From positions 297,253-361,252 of the forward strand of contig JAMZAV010002215.1 of NCBI GenBank assembly GCA_024449915.1: a DNA stretch of 64,000 bases, in the 5' to 3' direction. A model generated the notes under the pieces. The model was not told the origin of the DNA and made no database searches. It saw only the letters and a program-made list of their open reading frames with translations. Source of the stretch: Sweltsa coloradensis. Lineage: Eukaryota > Arthropoda > Insecta > Plecoptera > Chloroperlidae. A program made the translations under genes and the position numbers. Below are positions 1 to 11,560 of the stretch, one piece after another. Each line of letters opens with the position of its first letter. Positions within the stretch are counted from its first letter, which is position 1.

Positions 1-75
1 AAGTTCGAGTAAACGGGTATCGAACCTCAACCCTCCGTGCGGTAGGCTTAATGCTTACCACTGGGCCATGTCAGC
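1..75 (-). repeat. tRNA-derived SINE head (partial)
   Basis: On the minus strand the sequence has a good RNA polymerase III A box (TGGCCCAGTGGT, plus positions 57-68) and a B box-like GGTTCGATACC (plus 16-26), about 40 bases apart as in tRNA genes. No foldable tRNA acceptor stem was found, so this is a tRNA-derived SINE head cut by the window edge rather than a functional tRNA. Confidence 0.6.
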
Positions 76-149
76 CAGGTAGATCTCGTCCCCTAGCTGC
101 TACTAAACAAATGCTATCGATATTTAAAAAATCACATTTTTATTTATTG

Positions 150-345
150 AAGGATTAAATCGCAATGGATCTAGCTGATTTTGTTAACAGTTCTCAGTAA
201 ACTCGTAACGGATGTATGTTTAAAATTTCAGCCCAATCTGTTCAGCGGTTCGGCTCATTTTCGACGTACAGACAGACAGACAGAATCACAGAATGAGGGC
301 CGTTTGAGTTGAATGGAGACACTCGGTCGCTCCGCTCCCTCGTTT
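150..345 (-). mobile_element. HINE fragment, type-2 body (weak)
   Basis: The stretch ends in a GGAGACACTCGGTCGCTC-like sequence and carries an AAATTTCAG...GTTCAGCGGTTCGG run followed by CAGA repeats. Both resemble the 5' part of the type-2 Helentron-like copies at 2038-2720 and 47366-48080. No 3' CTAG end is visible, so this is a degraded fragment. Confidence 0.35.
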
Positions 346-794
346 AATTAGAAGTTAATAAAAACAAATTAATAAAAACTCCTTTTCGACGATAATACAT
401 AACTTACGATCTTCAGTGCAACTGCAAGTGAAACTGGAAATTATAATATTCTATTGGCGCTTTGGATCTAATAACAAAATAAATTACAAAACAATTCGCT
501 AATTCCATTAAACTCCCCTCCGTCAGTGAGATTGGCGACCCTAGGTATTTGTGCTAATCTATTACTTATCGAGTGAAAGCCCTGGTTAATTACCGCAGTA
601 AAGTATCAAGGAAACAACTCGGCCGCTATCAGAGGAAACGCAGTAACCCAGGCCTAGATACCAGCAGAGTTGCGAGGTTCTGCAGCAATACGAGTAACTA
701 CACGATACAACAGTGGGGAAACAGTTCACGACAGAAATCAACATCATGCAAAGCTATTCATAGTTTAGACTGACAAGCAAGTCTGCAGTATTTA
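346..794. other. No recognisable gene
   Basis: AT-rich sequence without a convincing coding frame, splice-bounded exon or repeat structure. The open frame at 573-773 has no recognisable similarity and no coding character. Confidence 0.5.
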
Positions 795-870
795 TATTAC
801 ACTGGGGTGCCAGTCGGAAGCGTATTATACCAAGGGAAGCGGGTTCGAATCCCACATAAGGCATGGGTTT
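795..870 (+). repeat. tRNA-derived SINE, family 3
   Basis: Contains the B box in GGGTTCGAATCCC near 840-852 followed by an ACATAAGGCAT end. This matches the family seen inverted at 10492-10580, 25385-25466 and 34713-34797. The A-box half is degraded. Confidence 0.5.
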
Positions 871-2037
871 TTAACTGTCCTTTACCCCCTTATATCACCA
901 CTCATCGTCTCGAATGATACATATATTTTTCCAGAACAATTTAAAAAATCACACCTAATTGCCAAACCAAATTTAAAAACTAACTTATGGACCAATTTAA
1001 AAGTTGTAACATATAATTTGCGATATTGTAGGCGAACATGGGAAATACTCTCCCGTACAAATGAACCCGATCTTTTAGCGCTGGTAGGATGGTGTCCTTA
1101 CCCTTGAATGTAACGAGGATATAAATAAACTGATAGATCCCAGTGACTGAGCGGTCTGGATGGGATATGTAGACAATAAACAAACATACATTAATAGTTG
1201 TTTAGAAGCAAGCTTCCTCGGGAACAGGTTTCACTTGAAGGCTATGACAGATGCACGGACTATATCGGTTTGGCACGTGCTCAACAAGTAGGCTGCACAC
1301 GTGGATACCGAGGAGACAGTGTCTGTTCTAGAGGTCACACTTTAGAAGAATACCATCTGACATGATTGTATGTTGTGCGTGTATTATTCACAATTGCAGC
1401 TCATTTGCAATGCAATATATAATGCAATAAATGCAATAAATAATTATAGTGTATTTCTGCAAATACGTAAATAAAATAAACAATGACTGTATTTTGTTAC
1501 TGTTTTTTTTTTCAGGTGAAAATATATTTGAAAATATATAAATGCACAAAATATGTAATATCTGTAAATAATCAACATGTCTTGTACTTGTATTGTTTGT
1601 GCATGTGGACTCTGACAAATAAAACAAAATCAACCATATTGCTATGACATAGTGTTTTTTAAACATTTATTATAAAAATTTGACTTTTCACAAAGTAACG
1701 AAACAATCTCAGAGATGGACAAATTAAATTTAAAAAATCAAATCCAAAAATGTCCGTTGTCTTCTCCGTTCTATGATATTGCATTCCATATAAAAGAAGT
1801 ATAGTTAGTATAAGAAATACCACGAAGCTTGAGAGCAAGCTATACCTAGAATAATCAATGGATGGTTGCTACATTTCATGATGCAGTTAGTTGACAGTAA
1901 TGTGCTTGCTAGCGGTGACATACCGTTGTTAAGTAATTACTTGTTCTACGTCTATATCATCTGAGCTGACACGTGATGCGCGACAGGATGATAACGATAG
2001 ACTGATAGACGACCAGATGATGCAGGAAAACATATTA
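871..2037. other. No recognisable gene; short AT repeats
   Basis: Low-complexity AT-rich DNA, including AATGCAATA-type repeats around 1400-1450. Several 60-90 residue frames are open but have no motif, signal or conserved look. Confidence 0.5.
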
Positions 2038-2720
2038 CTAGGAAAACGCTAAAGTCCCGTCGCGTTGTTGAGTGAGCACCGGTACGTGCAACACGACCCG
2101 AGTCCGACATTCCCATAATGTAAAATAGAAGAGAATGGATAAAATCCACCGCCATCTAGAGGACCTTGACATCATTCCTTTGGGAAAACTATTTAAACTC
2201 TTTGATAACAAATAATACACTGCTTCCTCGATAGTATTTTGATTACTTCTAGGTGGCAGTGCATAGTGAGACTTTTCGTTGCCATGGTAACGTTACTTTT
2301 GTTATTTCTATCTACACTACTTAAGGTCTTGACCGATTTAGCTGAAAATATAGAAAATATGAGAGAATGTTGTACTTATTGACCCTGCAAAATTTCATAA
2401 CGATCGGAACATTTTTATTTTTTTATTTTTTATTTTTTATTTTTTATTTTTTATTTTTTATTTTTTATTTTTTATTTTTTATTTTTTATTTTTTATTTTT
2501 TATTTTAATTTTTTTAATTTTTAAAACCAACGATCGGATTTTGTTCAAAAACTATACAGCAACCCGCCTAGGTACATGTGTGCAAAATTTCAGGTCGATC
2601 AGAGAAACGGTGCGACCTGTACCGAAGCAGTAACAGAAAAAAAAAAACAAAAAAAAAAAACAAAAAAAACAGACATTCGAGCCAAAAGAGTCAAGTGGAG
2701 ACGCTCGCTCGCTCGCTCAA
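2038..2720 (-). mobile_element. Helentron-like HINE, type-2 body
   Basis: Read on the minus strand, the element starts TTGAGCGAGC at 2720 and ends at the terminal CTAG (2038-2041), followed by T. Just before the end lie the inverted partner GCTCACTCAA and a hairpin with an AACGC/GCGTT stem. The 5' inverted repeat is terminal while its 3' partner is internal and followed by a stem-loop. This is the asymmetric arrangement described for Helentron/Helitron2 elements and their non-coding HINE derivatives. The body differs from the common type but matches 47366-48080. It contains a TTTTTTA microsatellite. No Rep or helicase coding sequence is present. Confidence 0.65.
2411..2507. repeat. (TTTTTTA)n microsatellite
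   Basis: About 13 repeats of a T6A-type heptamer inside the HINE copy. It creates a spurious Phe/Leu/Tyr-rich open frame on the plus strand. The sister copy near 47.88 kb has only a few units, so the tract expanded here or contracted there. Confidence 0.9.
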
Positions 2721-3034
2721 CAAACATTCGAACCCACATACGTACTTTGCACATCACACGCTTCGGACCTGTGTCCAGAACAAGACGACGGTCCGAATAC
2801 ATCTTCGTGGTAGGGCTGGGCAAAGATATCGATGTGTGGGAATATTTTCGAATGTCGATATTTCTGTACTCGGTAGTCGAAAATATCAAAATTTAGAGAA
2901 AACAAGGTTTAAAAATACTCCAAAAACTAGAACGAGGTTAGAAATGTTAGGGAATGTAAATGTGCAAGCCATTAATGCTCTTAATACCCCAAAAAATTAA
3001 TCTATTTTTCTTAATTTGGCTCGAATGCTAAATT

Positions 3035-3407
3035 AAAATGGTGGAGGTGCCGGGTAGCTTATAGTAAATTCATCCTGACTTTTATAAATGGCGGAGGTGC
3101 CGGATAGCCTATAGTGCATTAATCCAGACTTTTACAAATGGTGGAGGTGCAGGGTAGCCTAGACTGTAGTAAATTAATCCAGAATTTTACAAATGGTGGA
3201 GGTGCCGGGAAGCCTATAGTAAAGTTCTCCAGACTTTTACAATGGTGGAGGTGCCGGGAAGCCTATAGTAAATTGATCCTGACTTAGAAATGGTGGAGGT
3301 GCCGGGTAGCCTATAGTAAATACACCTTGACTTTTACAAATGGTGGAGGTGCCGGGTAGCCTATAGAAAATACACCTGACTTTTACAAATGGTGGAGGTG
3401 CCGGATC
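3035..3407. repeat. 50-bp minisatellite, about 8 units
   Basis: The core GTGGAGGTGCCGGG recurs at 3041, 3091, 3141, 3196, 3245, 3293, 3343 and 3392, a period close to 50 bp. Each core is followed by TAGCCTATAGTAAAT and CTTTTACAAATG. Units differ by point changes and small indels. The reverse complement of the core also occurs singly at 28198-28213 and twice near 58625-58672. Confidence 0.9.
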
Positions 3408-4850
3408 ATTCAACGCGAGTGTGAGAGCGGCAACATCTTTATTCATTTTTTTTTGAAGATTTTAGCCACACATTATTAACAGTAGGCCTACTTTTATACA
3501 ACGTTTATATATAGGTAATAACAAGGATACTATTATACACTTCGTTCTATGCACTCCTGCTATCATGGGTGTCCTGGCTTCTGGGTAATACTATCCGCGC
3601 CATTGTGTTGATAGCACGTATGAGAATTGAGCAATATGACGCGATCATTTGCTTGCAGGCAAGCAGAGTCGATATTACGGTAAAGGAAAACTTCATAAAA
3701 TCAGAGTCCTTCACGAATTCGAGCCCAAGTAAAGTCGGGCTGAATTTGTGCAAGACTTGAATCCTGCTTCCAGCGCAGCAAAAAGTCTCGGGTTCGAGTT
3801 CGTAAATCGTTCGTTCGTAAATGATGTACCATTTTCTCGTAATTAAAGTCACACATCACAAGCTCCATAAAATACAACTAATTGGGGCGATTACAAGTAC
3901 AACCACCAGTCTCAAAACGGCCGCTGAAATCGAGGCAGAGGAACGGGGAAAATAGCTCTACCATCGAGTTTAGAAATGTACCAAACTCAATGGCTCTACT
4001 CTACTGGCTACTGTCCAATATGTAATAAATATAAAACGTTCTCGACTAAACAGAAGACGTTTCCCACTTACTAAATGACGGTATATGGCCAAGTGTTTTA
4101 TGTTCGAATCCCTATACTTCAGCGAGTATAGGAAACGTGGCATTGAAATCGGCATTCAATACATATGGACTGATAAACACCGTTGATCAACATCAAAAAA
4201 AAATATTCGACATTAAAAACAATCAAGTGCAAGCCTCGTTGCTATGGCGATGTCATTATAAGAAGAATCTGTCAGAGAGTAGAACCCGGTACCTCCAAGA
4301 AGTTTATCCAAGCATTCAGTCATAAGACTGGGGAAGAGCTCAGATTCGTCGTCACGCAGTTATATCCTCAGTCGGAAATGTTTATCGTTTGGTTTCTTAT
4401 CTCGAAATGTCGGTCTTCGCTTCTCACCTAATTCCGATCAACAAACCATCTCAAATAAAGATAAAGATAGCTTCACACAATAGGTTGCGAGAGAGTAATA
4501 TTTTAATAATATTATCGTTAAGAAAATATCCTTGCCCTAGTTGATGTTGGTGCAATACTTCATTGATCAACAGCCTTTTGACGCCAAAGGCTTTTGAAAT
4601 TGCTGTGACAATTTTCAGTTTATTTGTTCAAGTGTTTTATGACTGTGTCATTAATGTCACATCTACACTTGTGTGTGGCATCGTCACGGAACTTATACCA
4701 GCTGGTCGTACAGCGAGCCACCTGACTAGCAGAGATGCTGATGAAACTTTCCAAGTCATATAACTTACAGGTTGGCCATCCCCACCCATATACATTGGCC
4801 AAGTCGTAGGAGATCAAATCGATTTCAATGCAGATAATAAGTTGCTCTGA
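3408..4850. other. No recognisable gene
   Basis: Unique-looking AT-rich sequence. Several overlapping 60-100 residue frames occur on both strands, none with a domain, signal peptide or plausible splice framework. Confidence 0.5.
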
Positions 4851-4940
4851 AGCGAGTAAGCAGATGCGCGCGGTTTCGGCGGGCCAATGAGTGACCAGTA
4901 TTTTAAATCAAGGACCGCTGATTGGCTGCAATCCACCCTT
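4851..4940 (+). mobile_element. Fragment of TA-flanked MITE
   Basis: Matches the interior of the full copy at 7838-8053: the run AAGCAGATGCGCGCGGTTTC, then GGGCCAATGAG, then GATTGGCTGCAATCCAC. The terminal inverted repeats are missing, so this is a truncated or more diverged copy. Confidence 0.65.
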
Positions 4941-5190
4941 TGTGTATAACATATCTATTTGGATTGAGGTGCGGGGCAGCGAAGTCAAATCGATCACGCG
5001 CCCTAATAATCGGTTTTACTCAACGATTTTTTAAATTGTTATTATTGTTGTTATCATAGCTAGGTTGACTCGTCTTGAATAGCCGTAGTGCGTAAGCAAC
5101 AAAAGTCACACCATAGAGGAAAATACTACTGCATAAGTCGTTTTTTTAACTTCCTAAATCATAGGAAAGGAGGGTTTGATAGTCAAAATC

Positions 5191-5224
5191 GCTCGTCCAT
5201 TAACGCGCTGTAAAAATTTAATAG
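5191..5224 (+). mobile_element. HINE 3'-end remnant
   Basis: GCTCGTCCATTAACGCGC followed by an A/T stretch ending AATAG resembles the internal inverted repeat plus hairpin foot that closes Helentron-like copies. Only the last 34 bases remain. Confidence 0.35.
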
Positions 5225-5568
5225 ACAGCCTCTCGAAATGTCATATTTAAAAAAATATTATGCAATATAATATTTCGATGTTGATGTTTCAAATTCTCAT
5301 TGCTTATTTGTAAATGAATGCTTTGCATAAAATCAGATTAATTAAGACTTATAGTAGCCTCCATTTTTATCTCCAATTGTACCCGAACAAAAACTGGCAA
5401 TTATACAAAAATAAAAATAAAAACGAAACTAAATCCTACAGAGCCGGTTTCGCCCGCACATCGCTCACCTAATAACTCAAAGATCTAACAACTAGATTGA
5501 AGAGGTTGGTGCCAGAGAATGTGCTGGGTGTAAGTTATAAAACCTCTCTCGCATGTGGCGAGTGTGAG

Positions 5569-6455
5569 CAGGGCCGGCTCGTGACATTTTGGCGCCCTGG
5601 GCAAGCGATTTTTTAGCACCCCCTCCCCCCCCCCCCCCCCCCCCCCCCGCCCTTCCCAAATTAACAAGAAGGTTTTTAAATCTATGTCCTCCTATACAAT
5701 GGGAGTCAGACCTCGGAAAGTCTTCATTCACTAAAGTTGATGCAAATGGGTTTTTGAACTAGGAAGTCAGATAATGGAAATATTTGTTTTATAAATTGAA
5801 TACAGAATATTCATGTAGATCAACATGTCAGCAGCTCTTTATTTATTATATATTTATTTACATCTAACAAAAGGTATCAAAACCCACAAGTGTTAGGTAT
5901 AACTAAAACTAAACAATTAAAAAATATAATATTCAAAAAAATACAAAATACGTTACACATACATCGTCAGTTTTAAAATGAAATATATTATAACATTATT
6001 AATTTGATTTTTTTTCTACACTATTGCTTTTTCAATTGTTTCAAGTTAACGCGCCTTGCTTTGGTTTCGGCAAACACTTTTACTAGGGACGCGAGATCAA
6101 GCTGATGAGCTTCATCATTTTCGATCGAAAGCATTGCAAGAGATGAAAGTCTTTCTTAATTTGGGTGTGGGGGCTAACAACAGCGCCGCAGGCAAAAATA
6201 CGGAAAATCAGGTTTATAAAATGTGTTTGGTGGGTTTTAAAAAATAGTAGTGGGATGATACAATACCAAAATTATGTATTTTTTGCGCAGTCGATACTCG
6301 AAACTAGAAACTTGCTCTCTAGTGAGTCAGAAAAATATATATCCTCAATCCACTGTGATGTGAATTAAAAATATTTAAATTTCAAAATTTGGCGCCCCCT
6401 AAATCTCAGCGCCCCGGGCGGTCGCCCGGGTCGCCCTACCCACGAGCCGGCCCTG
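5569..6455. mobile_element. hAT-type non-autonomous element with 8-bp TSD
   Basis: The ends are CAGGGCCGGCTCGTG (from 5569) and its inverted copy CACGAGCCGGCCCTG (to 6455). The flanks are agtgtgag (5561-5568) and agtgtgaa (6456-6463), an 8-bp target duplication with one mismatch. CAG-type termini and 8-bp duplications are the rule for hAT transposons. The 887-bp body has no transposase. It contains a run of about 29 C near 5622-5651 and AT-rich filler. The open frames over the C run are spurious. Confidence 0.85.
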
Positions 6456-6463
6456 AGTGTGAA

Positions 6464-7837
6464 TCGAGCATTGCGCACACAACAAACACGGGCGAATCAG
6501 CCACTTAGCTCGAGCTCGAGGGTAACTGTAACCCACGTTCACACTGGCACCACAGATAATGGAGCGGACTTTCTGTTTGTTCGCAAAACAAAGCAGAGCA
6601 AGGGTTGTGTCCAGGAATCCTTGGCTAGAGTTTGAGCCAACTCTTTGTCCATTGTTTTTAGAAAATTGCAAGATACATGTTCTGAACTTGATTTTCGCGA
6701 AATTTTTAACATTACTTGAGTGTTTTAGAATACATTCCCGGCATACAACAGGGTGGCCTTACGATTACGAGGAGACTAAATTTAAAATGGCTACGCCAAA
6801 ATGAGCCCAGAAAATAGAGAACCGAGAATGTCGTTCAACAACAACATAATTCTAAAGTGAGTGTATTTGCGAGGAAATCTAATCAATTTCTTTGTCAGGA
6901 TTTTAATATAATGGCGTCGTTTTTTTTTATGTTGAACCACTTTGTAAAATAATTACGAAGTATTCTCATACACGAACATCTCCAAAACTATGGATCAGTT
7001 CAATCAAGTTTAGACATTTAGAAGGCTCCCTTATAAATCGGAGTAGCTGTTGGTCACGTACAGAGCGCACATGTATAAAAATAAAAACGCTCGTTTCTGT
7101 GTGGGTAACCGCCAGAGAGGATATAAAAGATCATTTGGAGTGAGGAGCCATAATTGCGTTTACGATACGCAGAGCAAAACTTATTCTACGCCTCTCTTGG
7201 CTTCCAAACCAAATTGGTTAAATTTATATTTGTGCCTCTCGACACATTTTCGAACATTTACCAAGTGACAAGTGATTTGTTCAACGTGGCGCCCAGGCCA
7301 ACACACGACATAGCTATTGATTCAGTTATGTGTGGTGGTGCTAATCGAGAGAATGAGCGATGAGGGGTGTAACTGATGGGTGAGCGATCATGTGCCCGTC
7401 ATCGTCATCCTACAGTCGCGTGTCAGCCAGGGGTTGATCGGCGTTCACATAACAGATATTAGATAGTGGTGATTTATGGGAGGAATTAATTGTGGGAGTC
7501 AAATGTAAGAATGATGTTACATGTAAACGTAACATGAAATATTGGTGTTGATGATATCGATAGAAGGGGGTCGATCACCGGCATAAAGGCTGTTAATTAA
7601 ACGGGATGGGAACGGTTGGTATTTATCAGACAACATATAAATTAAATGTGTGCAGTGGATATTTTTATAGTATTTTTATTTGAGATTTTTCTCGATGGGT
7701 ATTTTTTATCTATCCAGAAAATCTTACAATAATATTTTGCGTTTTATTTATTTAAAAATATATAATATAATGAGAGATATAAGACGCATAGCGACGAGTA
7801 CAATAAATATAGGCCCATTATAAAATTGTTATGGCCT
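6464..7837. other. No recognisable gene
   Basis: Mixed-composition sequence with open frames up to 81 codons (6559-6804), none with a recognisable domain. A TATAAAA-like string near 7120 is not followed by a convincing exon. Confidence 0.45.
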
Positions 7838-8053
7838 GTACACCCGGCGTCAGAAGTAAATCAAGGGGTCTCGCTGCTTACTCCGAAGTAAGTAAGCAGA
7901 TGCGCGCGGTTTCGGCGGGCCAATGAGCGATCCGTATTTTAAATCGGGGACCGCTGATTGGCTGCAATCCACTTGCCGGTGACGTCAAAATCTGCTTACT
8001 TGCTTAGGAACAACTATACCCAGACCATGATTTACTTCTGACGCCGGGTGTAC
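7838..8053. mobile_element. 216-bp MITE with perfect TIRs
   Basis: The 26-bp ends are perfectly inverted: CACCCGGCGTCAGAAG and following bases on the left, mirrored at 8028-8053. TA lies at each outer edge, suggesting a TA target duplication as in Tc1/mariner-type MITEs. The GC-richer interior (GCAGATGCGCGCGG...GGGCCAATGAGCG) recurs at 4851-4940 and inverted at 10238-10345. No coding capacity. Confidence 0.85.
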
Positions 8054-8358
8054 AACGCCAACTTATCGATGAAAAGTTTCCTTATTCGATACAAGAGAGA
8101 AACAGGAGTTTCTTTTGAAAGCTTCCACTCAATCCACAACTGCCTCCAATAGTCGCCAGCTCGGGAAGATGCTTCCTCGTGTGCCAAGTGTACTTATTCC
8201 AAGAATTAAATTAACATGACTGAGTCAAGAAAGATTGTAAGTAACGACTAACGAGTGGATTAGTATAAACTACAAAATAAATGAACACCTCGTCTTCATA
8301 GTTGCCAAGAAAGATGATTCACAAGGTCAGATTCCAATATTCCAATATACAGTTGTGA

Positions 8359-8962
8359 TTGGATGAGCGTAGCGAGCGAAGCGAAAACTTCAATTTCACT
8401 GACCCCCAAAAAATTTAGCTCCAATGTTTTTTTGTTTTTTTTTTGTTTGTTTGTATTTTTGTCTGTTTGTTAGCAGGATTCCGGGCAAACGGCATAAGCG
8501 ATCTTGATGAAATTTTGAGGGGACCTTCGTTTCTCTGAACTTAGAGGTGTATTGCTTTTGGGTACAATCGAAGAAATATTTCTCATGAATATCGTACTTT
8601 TACGATTTTTTCGATTTTTAGTGCGATATTTTCGTCACATTTGGGCCGATTCTGACCAAACGGGTGGGGCTACAACGTTCATATTTCACATGGACATTAA
8701 GATTATGGTGATGTAGTATCTTTTGAAAGAAAAAGTTGAAAAAGTTTGTCAGAATCTACAGAAATAAAGGTTTTAATATGAATTTTTTTTGGGTTTATAA
8801 TACTATTAACAAGTAACAATAGAAACTTGAAACAATCACCTACAATTGCATTCAAAAAGCACTTGCAAAGGAAAAGTGCAAACAAACGCAAAAAACGCAA
8901 ACAAAAAACTTACAAAAAAACGCTCAACCATTCAACGCGGCGGGACTTAAGCGTTTTCCTAG
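8359..8962 (+). mobile_element. Helentron-like HINE, type-1 body
   Basis: Starts TTGGATGAGCGTAGCGAGCG. It ends with a slightly decayed internal inverted repeat (CGCTCAACCA), the stem AACGC (8934-8938) / GCGTT (8951-8955), then TTTTCCTAG and a flanking T. The interior carries the A/C-rich CAAAC region and the TTCATCAAGATCG-type block seen in other type-1 copies. No protein is encoded. The minus-strand frame at 8703-8900 is an accident of the AT-rich interior. Confidence 0.75.
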
Positions 8963-9495
8963 TATGTGTATACAATTGACGAAAAAGAGCGCCGTGTCAC
9001 AATGAAGCCTTTGAGTATTCACTCACGGTACACTGAATGGAGTTTACAAAGTACAAGTAGCTACGAGTCGAACAATCGTGATATTTGAAATAATTTGAAA
9101 TTTATAAGAATAGCAAAACCTTCATTAGAGTTATTTAAAAACCTATTACCACAGATAATAGAGTTATCTGTGCTATTAGAAAAACAACAATGCCAATTAT
9201 ATAACATAGAAAACGATAAATTACACTTGTGTTGCCCATACAATATTCCGTGTGTGGTTTAGATAACAAATCCTGGTTCGGGCCGAGCGAGGTTTTTGAA
9301 CTCCAGAGGGATGGATTTCAAACTGTCAATAATAAATGTACATGCTAAACGGCGGTTGGCTTGGTCTCCGCTAAAAACCCCACAGAAAACCAAGGAAGGG
9401 CAGCATAGACCCGCCCAATCAACCCCATTATATTCATGTTATGTCCGTCCATTCAGATGTACAATGCAACTACAATTCAGAGATTAAAATGTGTA
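8963..9495. other. No recognisable gene
   Basis: AT-rich DNA. Frames at 9061-9243 and 9296-9487 lack any domain or supporting splice or promoter signals. Confidence 0.45.
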
Positions 9496-9566
9496 CCTGT
9501 CCTGCCTGGAATGCGGGAGATGCGTGGTTCGAATCCCGATTGGGGCGGACGTTTTTAATTACTGAA
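9496..9566 (+). repeat. tRNA-derived SINE, family 2
   Basis: CCTGGAATGCGGGAGATGCG, then the B box GGTTCGAATCC, then CGATTGGGGCGGACG and TTTTTAATTACTGAATT. The same order is found at 43400-43490 and inverted at 42452-42556. The A box is degraded in this copy. Confidence 0.7.
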
Positions 9567-10090
9567 TTACAGCAGTAAATAATATATGTATGTTGTTGTA
9601 TACAGTAGGCCTATAGCCAAGTGGGGGAAAACTATTTTAATTCACACATTTTAAAAGACTATGTAAATTGGATCAATGTATTTACGTTGTAACTCGGAAT
9701 CGAACGTTTTGCCTTCATCCTAGATTGATCTCGCGCATTCTAAGAACGGTTTGTTTTGTTTTCAAAGCAGTCACGACGGATTTGTCGAGGTACGCTTGAT
9801 GTCAAGATAATACACCACCCATGTGCCGACCAATGGAATGCGTACTTTCTGCCATGCCACGTAACAAAAAAAGTTGGAACTGTGGGTTTGCTATTCTAGT
9901 CGTCAACTACTTATTGTATTTATAGAAAAAGCTCTAACCAAATCAGTTATTTCACGGCTATTCTTGTACCGAGAGAACACTCGATACGCCAAGGAGCGTG
10001 ACTGGAGTTATGATGGGTTTCTACGGGAAACGATAAAATAAATTAAAATAAACATTCACGGGCCTACGCCGCACGTGTCTGAGTGACACC
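9567..10090. other. No recognisable gene
   Basis: One TAGGCCTA octamer at 9606-9613. No coding frame or repeat structure otherwise seen. Confidence 0.4.
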
Positions 10091-10201
10091 AAGCGGAATA
10101 CAGCCGGCCGGCTCAGCTCAAGCGCACACCCCTTCAAGCGCATTTCAGTTTGTTTGAACGTCTGAACTGAACCGATCTAGCCGGCCGGCTGTAGTCCGCT
10201 T
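10091..10201. repeat. 111-bp inverted-repeat element
   Basis: AAGCGGAATACAGCCGGCCG at 10091 is inverted as CGGCCGGCTGTAGTCCGCTT ending at 10201, with one or two mismatches and about 65 bp between the arms. It could be a very short MITE or a hairpin locus. No clear target duplication was seen. Confidence 0.65.
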
Positions 10202-10237
10202 TCCAGCTTTTATCTGTACGCACTAAAAAAAACAAAC

Positions 10238-10345
10238 AAAAAAACGGTTGCAACCAATCAGCGGTCCCCGCTTTAAAATACTGGTCGCTCATTGGACCGC
10301 CGAAACCACGCGCATCTGCTTACTTGCTTCGGGGCAACTATATGT
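10238..10345 (-). mobile_element. Inverted partial copy of TA-flanked MITE
   Basis: Reads as the reverse complement of the 7838-8053 interior: GCAACCAATCAGCGGTCCCC through GCATCTGCTTACTTGCTTCGG. The terminal CACCCGGCG repeats are absent. Confidence 0.65.
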
Positions 10346-10491
10346 TTTGTTCCAAAGCAAATACTTGCTTCACACTTGGCACTTTGAGCTCAGTTGTGAT
10401 GGAGACACTCTATGGAGGGATTTCTCCTGCTACAACCCTTCTAGTCCTAATATTCACAAGCAAACAGGGATTGAGTAAGAAAAGTAAATAA

Positions 10492-10580
10492 AACAATGCC
10501 TTACGCGGGATTCGAACCCACGTCCTCGTAGACTCACGCTTCGAACCAGCGCCCTAACCGTATGTGCCACCGTGGATGGC
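10492..10580 (-). repeat. tRNA-derived SINE, family 3
   Basis: On the minus strand: an A-box half GGTGGCACATACGGTTAGGG, then GTGGGTTCGAATCCCGCGTA and AGGCAT. The A and B boxes are at tRNA-like spacing. It is the best-preserved member of the family. Confidence 0.7.
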
Positions 10581-11380
10581 GTAAATAATCCGTAAATTAA
10601 CACACATCAATGAGGCTAAAGCGGGCACGAGCCTATCCATAACCCTCCACTGACCGTCCTGTCCCGTCATGAGACAGGTCAACTATACAATTCATGAACG
10701 AACTAAACATTAATGAATAATTTGCTCTCAGGATGTGTTGCTGCAATTCACCCACACTAGGGCGTAGCGCCCGAGATTAGGGTAGGGTACGGTACACCAC
10801 CCCCGCCCCCACCCCTGGGCGTAGCTGAGGAAACCTCGGGCCCCTGACCTTATTACCCTGGCACGAACATCAACCCCCCTACCCACGCCGACCGGACATT
10901 GTACTTTCATTCAAATTACATTAAAAAAACATTTCCTCCCGGCTCTAACGTGCGCGTGTGATGTAATTAGCAGCAGGCCACCCTACCTACTTATCTACCC
11001 TGCCAGAGTGATGAGGCAGATTCTCTTGCTCGTTCCCGCTCTCCTAAGTCTACGTAGCCTGGACGAACAGAACTTGAAGGAACGCTGAGCCGAGAGGAGT
11101 AGAGGCAAATACAAGAAACAGGACGAACAGATCATCAAATAACATACATAAGTTACATGTTGACGAACGCTTGATTGCCAACATTGATGACGCCATTTTG
11201 TAGCTGTAATTTATTAGATCAAAATGTAACCAGATTATCCCATATAGGCCTAGAATGTGAATGTGAGTATGTATAATATGCTCGAAATAAATAAAAATAA
11301 ATTTGTGTAGGATGCTCGCTGTAGGGTACACATCAGATCTAACCGATGTGACCAACTATAGGTAATATTGCGGATAGGAC
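10581..11380. other. No recognisable gene
   Basis: GC-richer patch at 10750-10900 without a convincing exon, then AT-rich DNA. Minus-strand frames of 60 and 101 codons have no recognisable content. Confidence 0.4.
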
Positions 11381-11560
11381 AATTGTGAAGGGATGTCCGA
11401 GAGCTGTTTAAGAGGACTCAATCCTTTGCATTCGCATTAAAGACTGAGGAAAACCTCGGGAAAAAAACTTCAGTCGGGATTGCCGGTCTCGACGGGATTC
11501 GAACCGGGACCTCCCGAATCAGAGGCAAGCGCTCAGTGCTCGAGCCCACACTAACGGAAT
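11381..11560 (-). repeat. tRNA-derived SINE, family 1 (head plus body)
   Basis: On the minus strand a tRNA-like head (GTGTGGGCTCGAGCACTGAG, B box GGTTCGAATCC) is followed by CGTCGAGACCGGCAATCCCG. The body then carries GAGGTTTTCCTCAGTC and a GACATCCCTTCACAATT end. The same head-body order is present at 38470-38642 and 56228-56400, so this is one SINE family with a conserved non-tRNA body. Confidence 0.8.

Noticed and set aside
2367..2633. 88-residue Phe/Leu-rich frame resembling a membrane protein
   Set aside because: Translation of the (TTTTTTA)n microsatellite inside a HINE.
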